Below are positions 54,802 through 63,466 of a stretch of 64,000 nt of DNA, one piece after another. The notes below the pieces were generated by a model that made no database searches, had not been told where the DNA came from, and saw only the letters and a list, made by a program, of their open reading frames with translations. Both the position numbers and the translations under genes were made by a program. The DNA comes from Pseudomonas fluorescens (GTDB lineage: Bacteria > Pseudomonadota > Gammaproteobacteria > Pseudomonadales > Pseudomonadaceae), in the NCBI RefSeq assembly GCF_002022275.1, contig NZ_MSDF01000031.1:1-64000 (forward strand), written 5' to 3'. Each line of letters begins with the position of its first letter. Position 1 is the stretch's first letter.

Positions 54802-56398
54802 AACCCTCACCGGCGGCCAGGCCCTGGTGCGTTTGCTGGCCCACTACGGCGTCGACACCGTGTTTGGCATCCCCGGCGTGCACACCCTGGAGCTGTATCG
54901 CGGCCTGCCCGGCAGCGGCATTCGCCATGTGCTCACGCGCCACGAACAGGGCGCCGGGTTTATGGCCGACGGTTACGCACGGGTCAGTGGCAAGCCGGGC
55001 GTGTGCTTTGTAATCACCGGGCCCGGCGTAACCAACGCCGCCACTGCCATCGGCCAAGCGTATGCCGACTCGATCCCGATGCTGGTGATCTCCAGCGTCA
55101 ACAGCACCGTTAGCCTCGGCAAGGGTTGGGGCAGCCTGCATGAGACCCAGGACCAGCGCGCAATCACCGCGCCGATCACGGCGTTTTCGGCGGTGGCGGC
55201 CAGTGCTGAGGATTTGCCCGAGTTGGTCGCCCGTGCCTACGCAGTATTCGATAGCGAGCGGCCACGGCCCGTGCATATTTCGGTGCCGCTGGATGTGTTG
55301 GCCGCGCCGATCAAAAGAGACTGGAGCAACGATGTAGTGCGCCGGCCTGGGCGTGGGCTGCCTTCGAACGAGGCGCTGGAGCAGGCCGCTGCCAGGCTCT
55401 CGACAGCCAAGCGCCCGATGATCATTGCCGGTGGTGGTGCGCTGGAGGCTGGCGACGCGTTGCAGCGTTTGAGCACGCTGTTGGCCGCGCCGTTTTTCAC
55501 CAGCGTGGCGGGTAAAGGGTTGCTGCCGGTGAACGATCCGTTGAATGCCGGTTCCACCCTGTGCGTCGAGCCCGGCTGGCAACTGATCAGCGAGGCGGAC
55601 GTGGTGCTGGCCGTCGGCACGGAAATGGCCGACACCGATTACTGGCGCGAGCGTTTGCCCATCACCGGCGAGCTGCTGCGGGTGGACATCGACCCGCGCA
55701 AATTCAATGACTTTTACCCCTGTGCCGTGGCGCTGCGCGGTGATGCCAATCAAACGCTGCTGGCCTTGTTGGACCTTTTGCCGACTACGCCGCGCAGCCC
55801 GCAGGCAGCGAGTGAAAAAGTGGCGGCATTGCATCAGGCCGTTGAGCTGGGTCACGGCCCCCTGCAGTCGATTCACCAAGCCATCCTCGACCGCATTGAA
55901 GCCGAACTGCCCGCCAACGCCTTCATCAGCAGCGACATGACTCAACTCGCCTACACCGGCAACTACGCCTACCCGAGCCGTGCGCCGCGCAGTTGGCTGC
56001 ACCCAACGGGTTACGGGACATTGGGCTATGGCTTGCCCGCCGGCATCGGCGCCAAGTTCGGCGCCCCGCAGCGGCCGGGTTTGGTGCTGGTGGGCGATGG
56101 CGGTTTTCTCTACACCGCCCAGGAACTGGCGACCGCCGTCGAAGAGCTCGACAGCCCGCTGGTGGTACTGCTGTGGAACAACGACGCCCTCGGCCAGATC
56201 CGCGACGACATGCTTAGCCTGGACATCGAACCCATCGGCGTACTGCCGCGCAACCCGGATTTTGCGCTGTTCGCCCAGGCGTTCGGCTGCACGGTGAACC
56301 AGCCCAGCAACCTGGATGAATTGCAGACGGACTTGCGCAACGGCTTCAAACGCAACGGCGTGACCTTGATCGAGCTCAAACATGCCTGTGCCTGTTGA
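54791..56398 (+). CDS. aruI: 2-ketoarginine (5-guanidino-2-oxopentanoate) decarboxylase
   Basis: 535 residues. Thiamine-diphosphate enzyme of the acetolactate synthase/pyruvate-decarboxylase type: Glu52 in RHEQGAGFMADGYARVSG, ThDP-binding GDGGFLYTAQELATAVEELD. In P. aeruginosa AruI decarboxylates 2-ketoarginine to 4-guanidinobutyraldehyde. The flanking genes match the PA4975-PA4980 order, but the transaminase gene aruH is missing between aruI and the quinone reductase. Ribosome site GGAGAAAACC inside the preceding gene. Function is well supported by synteny, substrate by homology only. Confidence 0.85.
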   Translation: MHDKTLTGGQALVRLLAHYGVDTVFGIPGVHTLELYRGLPGSGIRHVLTRHEQGAGFMADGYARVSGKPGVCFVITGPGVTNAATAIGQAYADSIPMLVISSVNSTVSLGKGWGSLHETQDQRAITAPITAFSAVAASAEDLPELVARAYAVFDSERPRPVHISVPLDVLAAPIKRDWSNDVVRRPGRGLPSNEALEQAAARLSTAKRPMIIAGGGALEAGDALQRLSTLLAAPFFTSVAGKGLLPVNDPLNAGSTLCVEPGWQLISEADVVLAVGTEMADTDYWRERLPITGELLRVDIDPRKFNDFYPCAVALRGDANQTLLALLDLLPTTPRSPQAASEKVAALHQAVELGHGPLQSIHQAILDRIEAELPANAFISSDMTQLAYTGNYAYPSRAPRSWLHPTGYGTLGYGLPAGIGAKFGAPQRPGLVLVGDGGFLYTAQELATAVEELDSPLVVLLWNNDALGQIRDDMLSLDIEPIGVLPRNPDFALFAQAFGCTVNQPSNLDELQTDLRNGFKRNGVTLIELKHACAC

Positions 56399-56489
56399 CC
56401 TTACCGGCCTGCTGTTTTCATCCGAACCGGAAATGGACCCGGACGCGCTCGATCACTTGCTGGCCCAACGGGCGGCGCACACCGTTTAA
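56382..56489 (+). CDS. Possible small protein between aruI and the quinone reductase
   Basis: 35 codons from ATG 56382 (MPVPVDLTGLLFSSEPEMDP). It overlaps the aruI end by 17 bp, and its stop overlaps the Shine-Dalgarno (TTTAAGGAGTT) of the next gene, so translation could couple the two. Codon use looks coding after the sixth codon. It may be a translational-coupling leader, a real microprotein or a remnant of a deleted gene; no homologue recalled. Confidence 0.35.
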   Translation: MPVPVDLTGLLFSSEPEMDPDALDHLLAQRAAHTV

Positions 56490-56498
56490 GGAGTTCAT

Positions 56499-57200
56499 AT
56501 GAAGGTTTTGATTGTTCACGCCCATCCTGAACCGCAGTCATTTACCGCCGCCTTGCGCGACAGGGCGGTTGCCACGCTGCAAGGGCAAGGCCACGAAGTG
56601 CAGGTGAGTGACTTGTATGCCATGCAGTGGAACCCGGTGGCGTCGGCGGCGGATTTTTCGACGCGGGAAAATCCCGACTATCTGGTGTATGCCCTGGAGC
56701 AACGTCTGGGAGTGAAAAAGCAGTCGATCGCGGCGGATATTCAGGCCGAGCTGGACAAGGTGCTGTGGGCGGATTTGCTGATTCTCAACTTTCCGATCTT
56801 CTGGTTCTCCGCCCCCGCGATGCTCAAGGGCTGGATCGATCGGGTGCTGGTGTCGGGCGTGTGTTATGGCGGCAAGCGCTTTTACGATCAGGGCGGCCTG
56901 GCGGGCAAGCGGGCGCTGGTCACGGTGACCCTGGGCGGGCGTGAGCATATGTTTGGCGAAGGCGCGATTCATGGGCCGCTGGACGATATGTTGCGGCCGA
57001 TTCTGCGCGGCACGCTGGCGTATGTCGGGTATGAAGTGCTGGCGCCGTTTGTGGCGTGGCATGTGCCGTATATCAGCGCCGAAGCGCGGCAGGCATTTTT
57101 GGCGGGGTATGAGCAGCGGCTGCAAGGGCTGGCAGATGAGCAGCCCTTGGTGTTTCCGAAACTTGAGCAGTTTGATGAGGCGCTGTATCCCCTACCTTGA
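56499..57200 (+). CDS. NAD(P)H:quinone oxidoreductase (flavodoxin-like, MdaB/KefF type)
   Basis: 233 residues. FMN-binding flavodoxin-like fold: LIVHAHPEPQSFTAALRDRA, LILNFPIFWFSAPAMLKGWI, DRVLVSGVCYGGKRFYDQGG and ALVTVTLGGREHMFGEGAIH. It reduces quinones by two electrons. ATG 56499 is preceded by AAGGAGTTCAT. Equivalent to PA4975, last gene of the aru-type operon; it probably serves the acyl-CoA dehydrogenase branch or general quinone detoxification. Confidence 0.9.
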   Translation: MKVLIVHAHPEPQSFTAALRDRAVATLQGQGHEVQVSDLYAMQWNPVASAADFSTRENPDYLVYALEQRLGVKKQSIAADIQAELDKVLWADLLILNFPIFWFSAPAMLKGWIDRVLVSGVCYGGKRFYDQGGLAGKRALVTVTLGGREHMFGEGAIHGPLDDMLRPILRGTLAYVGYEVLAPFVAWHVPYISAEARQAFLAGYEQRLQGLADEQPLVFPKLEQFDEALYPLP

Positions 57201-57217
57201 ATCCAGTGCAATTTAAA

Positions 57218-57306
57218 TGTGGGAGCTGGCTTGCCTGCGATTGCAGTGTGTCAGGCTACAAATCTGTAGCTGATGTACCGCCATCGCAGGCAAGCCAGCT
57301 CCCACA
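57218..57306. repeat. REP palindrome
   Basis: TGTGGGAGCTGGCTTGCCTG arm and complement CAGGCAAGCCAGCTCCCACA, between the convergent quinone reductase and DAHP synthase genes. Confidence 0.9.
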
Positions 57307-57331
57307 TTTTGATCTTCACATGGCTGATGAT

Positions 57332-58402
57332 TCAGCGTTGTTCACGCAACCGCTCTGCCGCGCTGCGCAACAACTGCTCGGTGCCGTCCCAGCCCAGGCA
57401 GCCATCGGTCACCGACACACCGTATTTCATCGATGCGCTCAGTGGCTGGCAGCCTTCGAACAAGTGGCTTTCAATCATCATGCCGATCAACGACGTATCG
57501 CCCTGCAGGCGCTGTTCCAGCACCTCGTTGAACACCGCCGGCTGACGCAGCGGGTCTTTGCCGCTGTTGGCATGGCTGCAATCGACCATGATTCGGGCCG
57601 CTACTTTGGACTTGGCCAGGTCCTGCTTCACCTGCGCCACGCTGTGCGCATCGTAGTTCGGCCCACGGTGACCGCCGCGCAGCACCAGGTGGGTGTCGGG
57701 GTTGCCCGGGGTCTGGATGATCGCCGGGTGGCCCTGGCTGTCGACACCGAAGTGGCGGTGCGGGTGGGACGCCGAGCGCATCGCGTCACAGGCAATCGCC
57801 ACTCCGCCGTCGGTGCCGTTCTTGAAGCCCACGGGCATGCCCAGGCCGCTGGCCATTTCGCGGTGAATCTGTGATTCGGTGGTGCGCGCACCAATCGCGA
57901 CCCAACTGAGCAGGTCATCGAAGTAGCCGGCGGCCATGGGTTGCAGCAGTTCGGTGGCGACCGGCAGGCCCAGGCGCAGCATTTCGCGCATCAGTTGGCG
58001 CGACAGAGTGAGGCCCGCGGCCATGTCATCGCTGCCGTCCAGGTGCGGGTCGTAGGCCAGGCCTTTCCAGCCGATGGTGGTGCGTGGCTTTTCGACGTAG
58101 GCGCGGATCACCAGCAGCATCTGGTCGCTGACTTCATGCGCCAGTTTCTTCAGGTTACGTGCGTATTCCATGGCCGATTCGGGGTCATGGATCGAGCATG
58201 GGCCGACAATCACCAGCAAACGGGAGTCTTCACCGTTGAGGATGGCGCGCACGGCTTGGCGATGGGCGTGGACCTGTTCGTTGAGGAACGGGCTTAGCGG
58301 CAGCTGGTGCTTGAGCTCAAGGGAGCTGGGCAGGCGCTGGGTCAGGGCCTCATTGGCGCTGTTGAGGTTCGAAACGGGCAGAGCGGCGGTGGCGGAGTTC
58401 AT
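57332..58402 (-). CDS. 3-deoxy-7-phosphoheptulonate (DAHP) synthase, class I
   Basis: 356 residues. AroF/AroG/AroH-type enzyme: LLVIVGPCSIHDPESAMEYA, YVEKPRTTIGWKGLAYDPHL, FKNGTDGGVAIACDAMRSAS, VLRGGHRGPNYDAHSV, IMVDCSHANSGK. It condenses erythrose-4-phosphate and PEP to DAHP, the first step of aromatic amino acid biosynthesis. ATG 58402 follows CAGGAAGCCTTGAAT. The upstream region codes a peptide rich in Phe, Tyr and Trp and a strong terminator, so the enzyme is controlled by transcription attenuation. Which paralogue (Phe-, Tyr- or Trp-sensitive) cannot be told. Confidence 0.93.
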   Translation of the reverse strand: MNSATAALPVSNLNSANEALTQRLPSSLELKHQLPLSPFLNEQVHAHRQAVRAILNGEDSRLLVIVGPCSIHDPESAMEYARNLKKLAHEVSDQMLLVIRAYVEKPRTTIGWKGLAYDPHLDGSDDMAAGLTLSRQLMREMLRLGLPVATELLQPMAAGYFDDLLSWVAIGARTTESQIHREMASGLGMPVGFKNGTDGGVAIACDAMRSASHPHRHFGVDSQGHPAIIQTPGNPDTHLVLRGGHRGPNYDAHSVAQVKQDLAKSKVAARIMVDCSHANSGKDPLRQPAVFNEVLEQRLQGDTSLIGMMIESHLFEGCQPLSASMKYGVSVTDGCLGWDGTEQLLRSAAERLREQR

Positions 58403-58449
58403 ATTCAAGGCTTCCTGGACGAGCGGCGGGCTGTTCCCGCGCGCTCGGC

Positions 58450-58602
58450 CTACTGGGGTGTTCGACAATTGGCCGTATCGGCTACGTGTGTTGGCTTGCC
58501 ACCAAGAGGTGACCGATCGGAGGCGGCAGGCTGTCCCGAACGGAGCTCTCTAAATCGCCAGGCGGTGGAGGTGTCGTAACGGTAATAAGTGGCGTAGTTC
58601 AT
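58450..58602 (-). CDS. Tyr-rich small ORF between attenuator and DAHP synthase
   Basis: 50 codons. MNYATYYRYDTSTAWRF has five Tyr/Trp/Phe in the first twelve residues and is preceded by AAAGGAATTACGCC, a good ribosome site. It lies after the terminator and ends 47 bp before the DAHP synthase start. A second leader peptide or a small coupled protein are both possible; a chance frame cannot be excluded. Confidence 0.4.
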   Translation of the reverse strand: MNYATYYRYDTSTAWRFRELRSGQPAASDRSPLGGKPTHVADTANCRTPQ

Positions 58603-58646
58603 GGCGTAATTCCTTTAAGTGTTCTTGATCAAAATGTAGGGGTCTG

Positions 58647-58685
58647 AAAAAACAAAACCCCCGGTCGGGGAGCCGACCGGGGGTT
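58647..58685 (-). terminator. Attenuator terminator of DAHP synthase
   Basis: Minus-strand stem AACCCCCGGTCGG / CCGACCGGGGGTT (13 bp, 4-nt loop) followed by TTGTTTTTT. It lies between the aromatic leader peptide and the structural gene, as in trp-type attenuators. Confidence 0.88.
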
Positions 58686-58735
58686 AGATTTCTCTGGTAG
58701 GCGACCCCTTGAGTAGTGGGCGCCGATTTCAGGTA

Positions 58736-58867
58736 TCAGGCGCGCCAGTGGCTAAACCAATACCCAAAATAAAAGCATGCACGTGCGCTCGAACCGTTCA
58801 CGCGGGTAGCCGACACCGAGCGCGGGGCGCTGGCAGCAGGGACCTGGGTGTGGGTGAGTTGCAACAT
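58736..58867 (-). CDS. Aromatic leader peptide of the DAHP synthase attenuator
   Basis: 43 residues starting at ATG 58867 (MLQLTHTQVPAASAP), preceded by TTGGAGACATACC. Residues 32-41 are FYFGYWFSHW: three Phe, two Tyr and two Trp in ten residues. The stop codon lies about 50 nt before the terminator stem. This is the signature of a transcription-attenuation peptide: when charged aromatic tRNAs are scarce, ribosomes stall on these codons and the terminator should not form. The antiterminator partner strand was not resolved; GGGGT at 58704-58708 can pair with ACCCC of the terminator's left arm. Confidence 0.8.
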   Translation of the reverse strand: MLQLTHTQVPAASAPRSVSATRVNGSSARACFYFGYWFSHWRA

Positions 58868-59008
58868 GGTATGTCTCCAAATGATGGGGGGAGCTTACTA
58901 GAGGCACGAGGGGGGATTCAATCAGTAATTTCTATCGTCTGGGACTAGTCATGTCTATTGGCCGAGATATGCTGATAACACATTGATGATGATTGCCTGG
59001 ACGCGACC

Positions 59009-59758
59009 ATGACTGCTTTGACCCTTGCTGCTGCTCAATCGATTTCCACCGCCGGTGATGTACAGGCCAATATCGGGCGACATCTGGCCTTTATGCGTGC
59101 GGCGGCTGAGCACAGCGTGCAACTGCTGGTGTTTCCGGAATTATCGTTGACCGGGTACGAGCCGTCGTTGGCGGCCGACCTGGCCATTGCCCCACAAGAC
59201 ACAATGCTGGCGCCACTGAGGGAGATGGCCCGTGAGTTGCGGTTGACGGCGGTGGTGGGAATGCCGCTTCGGCTGACGCCCGAGTCAGGGGTGTCGATTG
59301 GCGCGCTGGTGCTGGGAGCAGACGGCTCGCTGGCGGTTTACACCAAGAAACATCTTCATCCCGGCGAAGAGGCAGCCTTTGTGGCGGGGCAGGGCGGTGC
59401 GGCACTTGAGTGGGGGGATGATCGGATTGCGCTGGCAGTCTGTGCAGACTTTTCCCACGCCAGCCATCCACGTCAGGCTGCGGAGGCGGGCGCGACGGTC
59501 TACGCCGCCGGTGTATTGATCAGTGAAGGTGGCTATGCGACGGACAGCGCGTTGCTCCAAGGCTATGCCGCCGAACATGGCCTGCTGGTGTTGATGGCGA
59601 ACCATGGCGGGCCCTCGGGTGGCTGGGCCTGCGCGGGGCGAAGTGCAATCTGGGCAACGGATGGCAGCGTGCTCGCTGCGGCGCCGGGCGTGGGGGACGC
59701 GCTGGTGATTGCACGTCGCGAGAGCGGGCAATGGGCTGGCCACGTGGCGGCCGTCTGA
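59009..59758 (+). CDS. Carbon-nitrogen hydrolase (nitrilase superfamily)
   Basis: 249 residues. Catalytic triad Glu44 (VFPELSLTGY), Lys113/114 (YTKKHLHPGEE) and Cys145 (LAVCADFSHASHP). These enzymes hydrolyse amides or nitriles; short members without extra domains include omega-amidases and beta-ureidopropionase-like enzymes. ATG 59009. It precedes a GNAT gene by 1 bp, suggesting a two-gene unit. Confidence 0.88.
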   Translation: MTALTLAAAQSISTAGDVQANIGRHLAFMRAAAEHSVQLLVFPELSLTGYEPSLAADLAIAPQDTMLAPLREMARELRLTAVVGMPLRLTPESGVSIGALVLGADGSLAVYTKKHLHPGEEAAFVAGQGGAALEWGDDRIALAVCADFSHASHPRQAAEAGATVYAAGVLISEGGYATDSALLQGYAAEHGLLVLMANHGGPSGGWACAGRSAIWATDGSVLAAAPGVGDALVIARRESGQWAGHVAAV

Positions 59759-59759
59759 A

Positions 59760-60200
59760 ATGGCGTTTAACCTGCGCGCGGCAACGGAAAACGACCGGTT
59801 GTTTGCGCGAGCGCTTACCCATGAAGCCATGAGCCGCTATTACCAGCAGTACGGTTTGTTGTGGTCCGACCATGGTTTTGACACCGCCTGGGCGGGCCGT
59901 GAGAACTGGTTGATCTGCAATGACGCCGCCGTGATGGGCTTTATCAGCCTGAGTGTTGACAGTCGGGCGCTCTACATCCGCGAATTGCACCTGCTGGAAA
60001 CCTTCCGCAAGCAGGGCGCCGGAAGCTGGGTGATCGAGCAAATGGCGCTCAAGGCGCGGGCAAAGGGGCTGTTACGGCTGACGGTATTCAAGACCAATCC
60101 GGCACGAAGGCTGTACCAGCGGCAGGGTTTGAGCATCGTGGGGGAAGAAGATTGCTTCTGGCGCATGGAGCGCGACTGTCGGGCAGGCCCGGCGAGTTAG
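59760..60200 (+). CDS. GNAT-family N-acetyltransferase
   Basis: 146 residues from ATG 59760 (MAFNLRAATENDRLFARALT). The GNAT core is visible: LYIRELHLLETFRKQGAGSW (acetyl-CoA binding loop RKQGAGS), then LTVFKTNPARRLYQRQGLSI. Substrate unknown. It begins right after the nitrilase stop and is probably cotranslated. A TTG/GTG-type upstream extension in frame is less likely. Confidence 0.88.
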   Translation: MAFNLRAATENDRLFARALTHEAMSRYYQQYGLLWSDHGFDTAWAGRENWLICNDAAVMGFISLSVDSRALYIRELHLLETFRKQGAGSWVIEQMALKARAKGLLRLTVFKTNPARRLYQRQGLSIVGEEDCFWRMERDCRAGPAS

Positions 60201-60386
60201 AACCGCGAACCCCGGGCGTGTCTCGCAAAGCTGACCTTTTGCTCAGCATAATCTGCGGTCTGCCTGCCGGTGCAGGCTTAAAGTGCACGTAATCTCCATA
60301 TATATGACGCTTGCAGCTAGGTCTGCGCCCCGGTTTTTTGCTAAGGTGTTCAGCAACCTATAAGACCATTATCGCGAGGTGTCTGC

Positions 60387-61028
60387 TTGATTAGGGTGCT
60401 AGTAGTCGATGATCACGATCTCGTTCGTACAGGCATTACACGAATGCTGGCTGACATCGATGGCCTGCAAGTAGTCGGCCAGGCCGAATCAGGTGAGGAA
60501 TCCCTGATCAAGGCGCGGGAGTTGAAGCCCGACGTGGTGTTGATGGACGTCAAGATGCCCGGGATCGGCGGTCTTGGCGCCACGACCAAATTGTTGCGCA
60601 GCCATCCGGACATCAAGGTCGTGGTGGTGACCGTGTGCGAAGAAGACCCGTTTCCGACCCGCCTGCTTCAGGCAGGGGCTGCCGGTTACCTGACCAAAGG
60701 CGCAGGCCTGGCGGAAATGGTGCAAGCCATTCGCCTGGTGTTTGCCGGTCAACGCTACATCAGCCCGCAGATTGCCCAGCAGTTGGCCATCAAATCGTTC
60801 CAGCCCACCAGCGATTCGCCGTTCGACGCGCTGTCGGAGCGGGAAATCCAGATCGCCCTGATGATCGTCGGCTGCCAGAAGGTTCAGTCGATTTCCGACA
60901 AGCTGTGCCTGTCGCCCAAGACCGTGAACACCTACCGCTATCGCATTTTCGAGAAGCTCGCCATCAGCAGTGATGTTGAATTGACCCTGCTCGCGGTGCG
61001 CCACGGCATGGTGGACGCCAGCGCCTGA
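60387..61028 (+). CDS. gacA: Response regulator GacA (UvrY family)
   Basis: 213 residues from TTG 60387, preceded by GCGAGGTGTCTGC; a TTG start is known for gacA of fluorescent pseudomonads. Receiver with phospho-acceptor Asp54 (VVLMDVKMPGIGG), C-terminal LuxR HTH (LSEREIQIALMIVGCQKVQS, LSPKTVNTYRYRIFEKLAIS). GacA, phosphorylated by GacS, activates small RNAs that antagonise RsmA and so controls secondary metabolites, exoenzymes and biofilm. It precedes uvrC by 1 bp, the universal gammaproteobacterial uvrY-uvrC arrangement. Confidence 0.97.
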   Translation: MIRVLVVDDHDLVRTGITRMLADIDGLQVVGQAESGEESLIKARELKPDVVLMDVKMPGIGGLGATTKLLRSHPDIKVVVVTVCEEDPFPTRLLQAGAAGYLTKGAGLAEMVQAIRLVFAGQRYISPQIAQQLAIKSFQPTSDSPFDALSEREIQIALMIVGCQKVQSISDKLCLSPKTVNTYRYRIFEKLAISSDVELTLLAVRHGMVDASA

Positions 61029-61029
61029 C

Positions 61030-62853
61030 ATGACCACACCGTTTGATCCAAGTGCCTTTCTCTCAACCTGCAGTGGCCGCCCCGGCGTGTACCGCATGTT
61101 CGACAGCGAGGCACGCCTGCTTTATGTCGGCAAAGCCAAGAACCTGAAGAGCCGCCTGGCGAGCTACTTTCGCAAGACCGGCCTGGCGCCTAAAACCGCT
61201 GCGCTGGTGGCGCGTATCGCTCAGGTCGAGACCACCATCACCGCCAATGAAACCGAGGCGCTGCTGCTTGAGCAGACGCTGATCAAGGAATGGCGGCCGC
61301 CTTACAACATCCTGCTGCGTGACGATAAATCCTACCCCTACGTGTATTTATCCGACGGAAATTTCCCGCGTCTGAGCATTCACCGGGGTGCGAAGAAGGC
61401 CAAGGGCAAGTATTTCGGGCCTTATCCCAGTGCCGGCGCGATTCGCGAAAGCCTGAGCCTGCTGCAAAAGACCTTTTTTGTGCGTCAGTGCGAAGACAGC
61501 TTCTACAAGAACCGCACGCGGCCATGTCTGCAATACCAGATCAAGCGCTGCAAGGCGCCTTGCGTGGGCCTGGTTGAGCCGGCGGAATACGCCGAAGATG
61601 TGCGCCATTCGGTGATGTTCCTCGAAGGACGCAGCAATGCGCTCACCGATGAGCTCTCTGGCGCCATGGAACAGGCCGCAGGTACGCTGGATTTTGAGCG
61701 GGCCGCCGAACTGCGCGACCAAATCTCCCTGCTGCGCCGCGTTCAGGACCAGCAGAGCATGGAAGGCGGCACGGGCGACGTCGATGTGATCGCCGCGTTC
61801 GTCAACCCGGGCGGCGCCTGCGTGCACCTGATCAGCGTGCGCGGCGGGCGTGTACTGGGCAGCAAGAATTTCTTCCCGCAGACCGGTATCGACGAGGAAG
61901 TCGCCGAAGTCATGGCCGCGTTCCTCGGTCAGTACTACGTCAGCAGCCCCGAGCGCGACTTGCCGTCGGAGTTGATCGTGAACGTTGTGCACGAAGACTT
62001 CCCGACACTGATCGAGGCGATTCATGAATTGCGCGGCCGCGAGCTGGACATCAGCCACCGCGTGCGCGGTACTCGCGCGCGCTGGCAGCAGTTGGCGGTG
62101 ACCAACGCGGAACAGGCCCTGAGTGCGCGTCTGGCCAACCGGCAGCATGTCGCCGCGCGTTTCGACGCCCTGGCCGAAGTCCTAAACCTGGACGAACCGC
62201 CCCAGCGCCTGGAGTGTTACGACATCAGCCACTCCAGCGGTGAGGCCACGGTGGCGTCCTGCGTGGTGTTCGGGCCGGAAGGGCCGATCAAATCCGACTA
62301 CCGGCGTTACAACATTGAAGGCGTGACGGCCGGCGATGACTACGCCGCCATGCACCAGGCCCTCACGCGGCGCTTCAGCAAGTTGAAGGACGGCGAGGGC
62401 AAGTTGCCCGATATCCTCTTGGTGGACGGCGGCAAGGGCCAGCTCTCCATGGCCCGTGACGTACTCAACGAACTGGCCGTGCCGGACCTGATACTGCTCG
62501 GTGTGGCGAAGGGCGCCACGCGTAAAGCCGGTTTCGAGACGTTGTACTTGAATGATGCCGCCCATGAGTTCACTTTGAAGGGCGACTCACCTGCGCTGCA
62601 TTTGATTCAGCAGATCCGTGACGAAGCCCACCGTTTTGCCATCACCGGCCACCGTGCCCGTCGCGGCAAAACCCGGCGAACCTCAACCCTGGAAGGGGTG
62701 GCGGGAGTTGGCCCGACGCGACGTCGTGACTTGCTTAAACATTTTGGTGGCTTGCAGGAGCTGTCCCGTGCCAGCATTGACGAAATAGCCAAAGCCCCCG
62801 GTATCAGTAAAAAGCTCGCTGAGTTGATTTATGCAAATCTGCACAGCGAGTAG
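61030..62853 (+). CDS. uvrC: Excinuclease ABC subunit C
   Basis: 607 residues. N-terminal GIY-YIG nuclease (GVYRMFDSEARLLYVGKAKN), UVR motif that binds UvrB (FERAAELRDQISLLRRVQDQ), RNase H-like C-terminal nuclease (ECYDISHSSGEATVASCVVF) and HhH domain at the end (GVGPTRRRDLLKHFGGLQEL). It makes both incisions in nucleotide excision repair. ATG 61030. Confidence 0.98.
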   Translation: MTTPFDPSAFLSTCSGRPGVYRMFDSEARLLYVGKAKNLKSRLASYFRKTGLAPKTAALVARIAQVETTITANETEALLLEQTLIKEWRPPYNILLRDDKSYPYVYLSDGNFPRLSIHRGAKKAKGKYFGPYPSAGAIRESLSLLQKTFFVRQCEDSFYKNRTRPCLQYQIKRCKAPCVGLVEPAEYAEDVRHSVMFLEGRSNALTDELSGAMEQAAGTLDFERAAELRDQISLLRRVQDQQSMEGGTGDVDVIAAFVNPGGACVHLISVRGGRVLGSKNFFPQTGIDEEVAEVMAAFLGQYYVSSPERDLPSELIVNVVHEDFPTLIEAIHELRGRELDISHRVRGTRARWQQLAVTNAEQALSARLANRQHVAARFDALAEVLNLDEPPQRLECYDISHSSGEATVASCVVFGPEGPIKSDYRRYNIEGVTAGDDYAAMHQALTRRFSKLKDGEGKLPDILLVDGGKGQLSMARDVLNELAVPDLILLGVAKGATRKAGFETLYLNDAAHEFTLKGDSPALHLIQQIRDEAHRFAITGHRARRGKTRRTSTLEGVAGVGPTRRRDLLKHFGGLQELSRASIDEIAKAPGISKKLAELIYANLHSE

Positions 62854-62885
62854 AATGCCTTCTCACCTCGTAGCCAGTTGTGCCG

Positions 62886-63446
62886 ATGAATATCCCTAAT
62901 CTGATCACCGTTCTACGCGTCCTGCTCATTCCGATTTTCATTTTGTTGTTCTATTTGCCCTACGAATGGAGCTATGCGGCCTCAAGTTCGGTGTTTGCCT
63001 TTGCGGCCGCGACCGACTGGCTTGACGGCTACCTGGCGCGTCGCCTGGAGCAAAGCACGCCGTTTGGCGCGTTCCTTGACCCGGTCGCCGACAAACTCAT
63101 GGTGGCTGTGGCCCTGGTGCTGCTGGTGCAGGAACACGGCAACCTGTGGCTGACCCTGCCGGCGGCGGTGATCATTGGCCGTGAAATTGTCGTCTCGGCC
63201 CTGCGCGAGTGGATGGCTGAAATCGGCGCCCGCGCCCACGTTGCAGTGTCCAGCATGGGCAAATGGAAAACCGCCGCGCAAATGCTTGCATTGGTGATCC
63301 TGCTGGCCAACCCGTCGGACTTCTCTTTTTGGGTCTTCACGGGCTACGCCCTGCTGCTGATCGCCGCCGGCCTGACCCTGTGGTCCATGCTTCAGTATTT
63401 GCGAGCAGCCTGGCCGCACTTGCGCACCACGGTTGAAAAGAAATAA
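62886..63446 (+). CDS. pgsA: CDP-diacylglycerol-glycerol-3-phosphate 3-phosphatidyltransferase
   Basis: 186 residues with four to six membrane helices. CDP-alcohol phosphotransferase motif DWLDGYLARRLEQSTPFGAF followed by LDPVADK (D-x2-DG-x2-AR-x8-G-x3-D-x3-D) is complete. Committed step of phosphatidylglycerol synthesis. ATG 62886 (MNIPNLITVLRVLLIPIFIL) chosen over GTG 62880 by family N-terminus. Downstream of uvrC as in most gammaproteobacteria. Confidence 0.97.
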   Translation: MNIPNLITVLRVLLIPIFILLFYLPYEWSYAASSSVFAFAAATDWLDGYLARRLEQSTPFGAFLDPVADKLMVAVALVLLVQEHGNLWLTLPAAVIIGREIVVSALREWMAEIGARAHVAVSSMGKWKTAAQMLALVILLANPSDFSFWVFTGYALLLIAAGLTLWSMLQYLRAAWPHLRTTVEKK

Positions 63447-63466
63447 AACTTTTTTGAATCAAGGGG

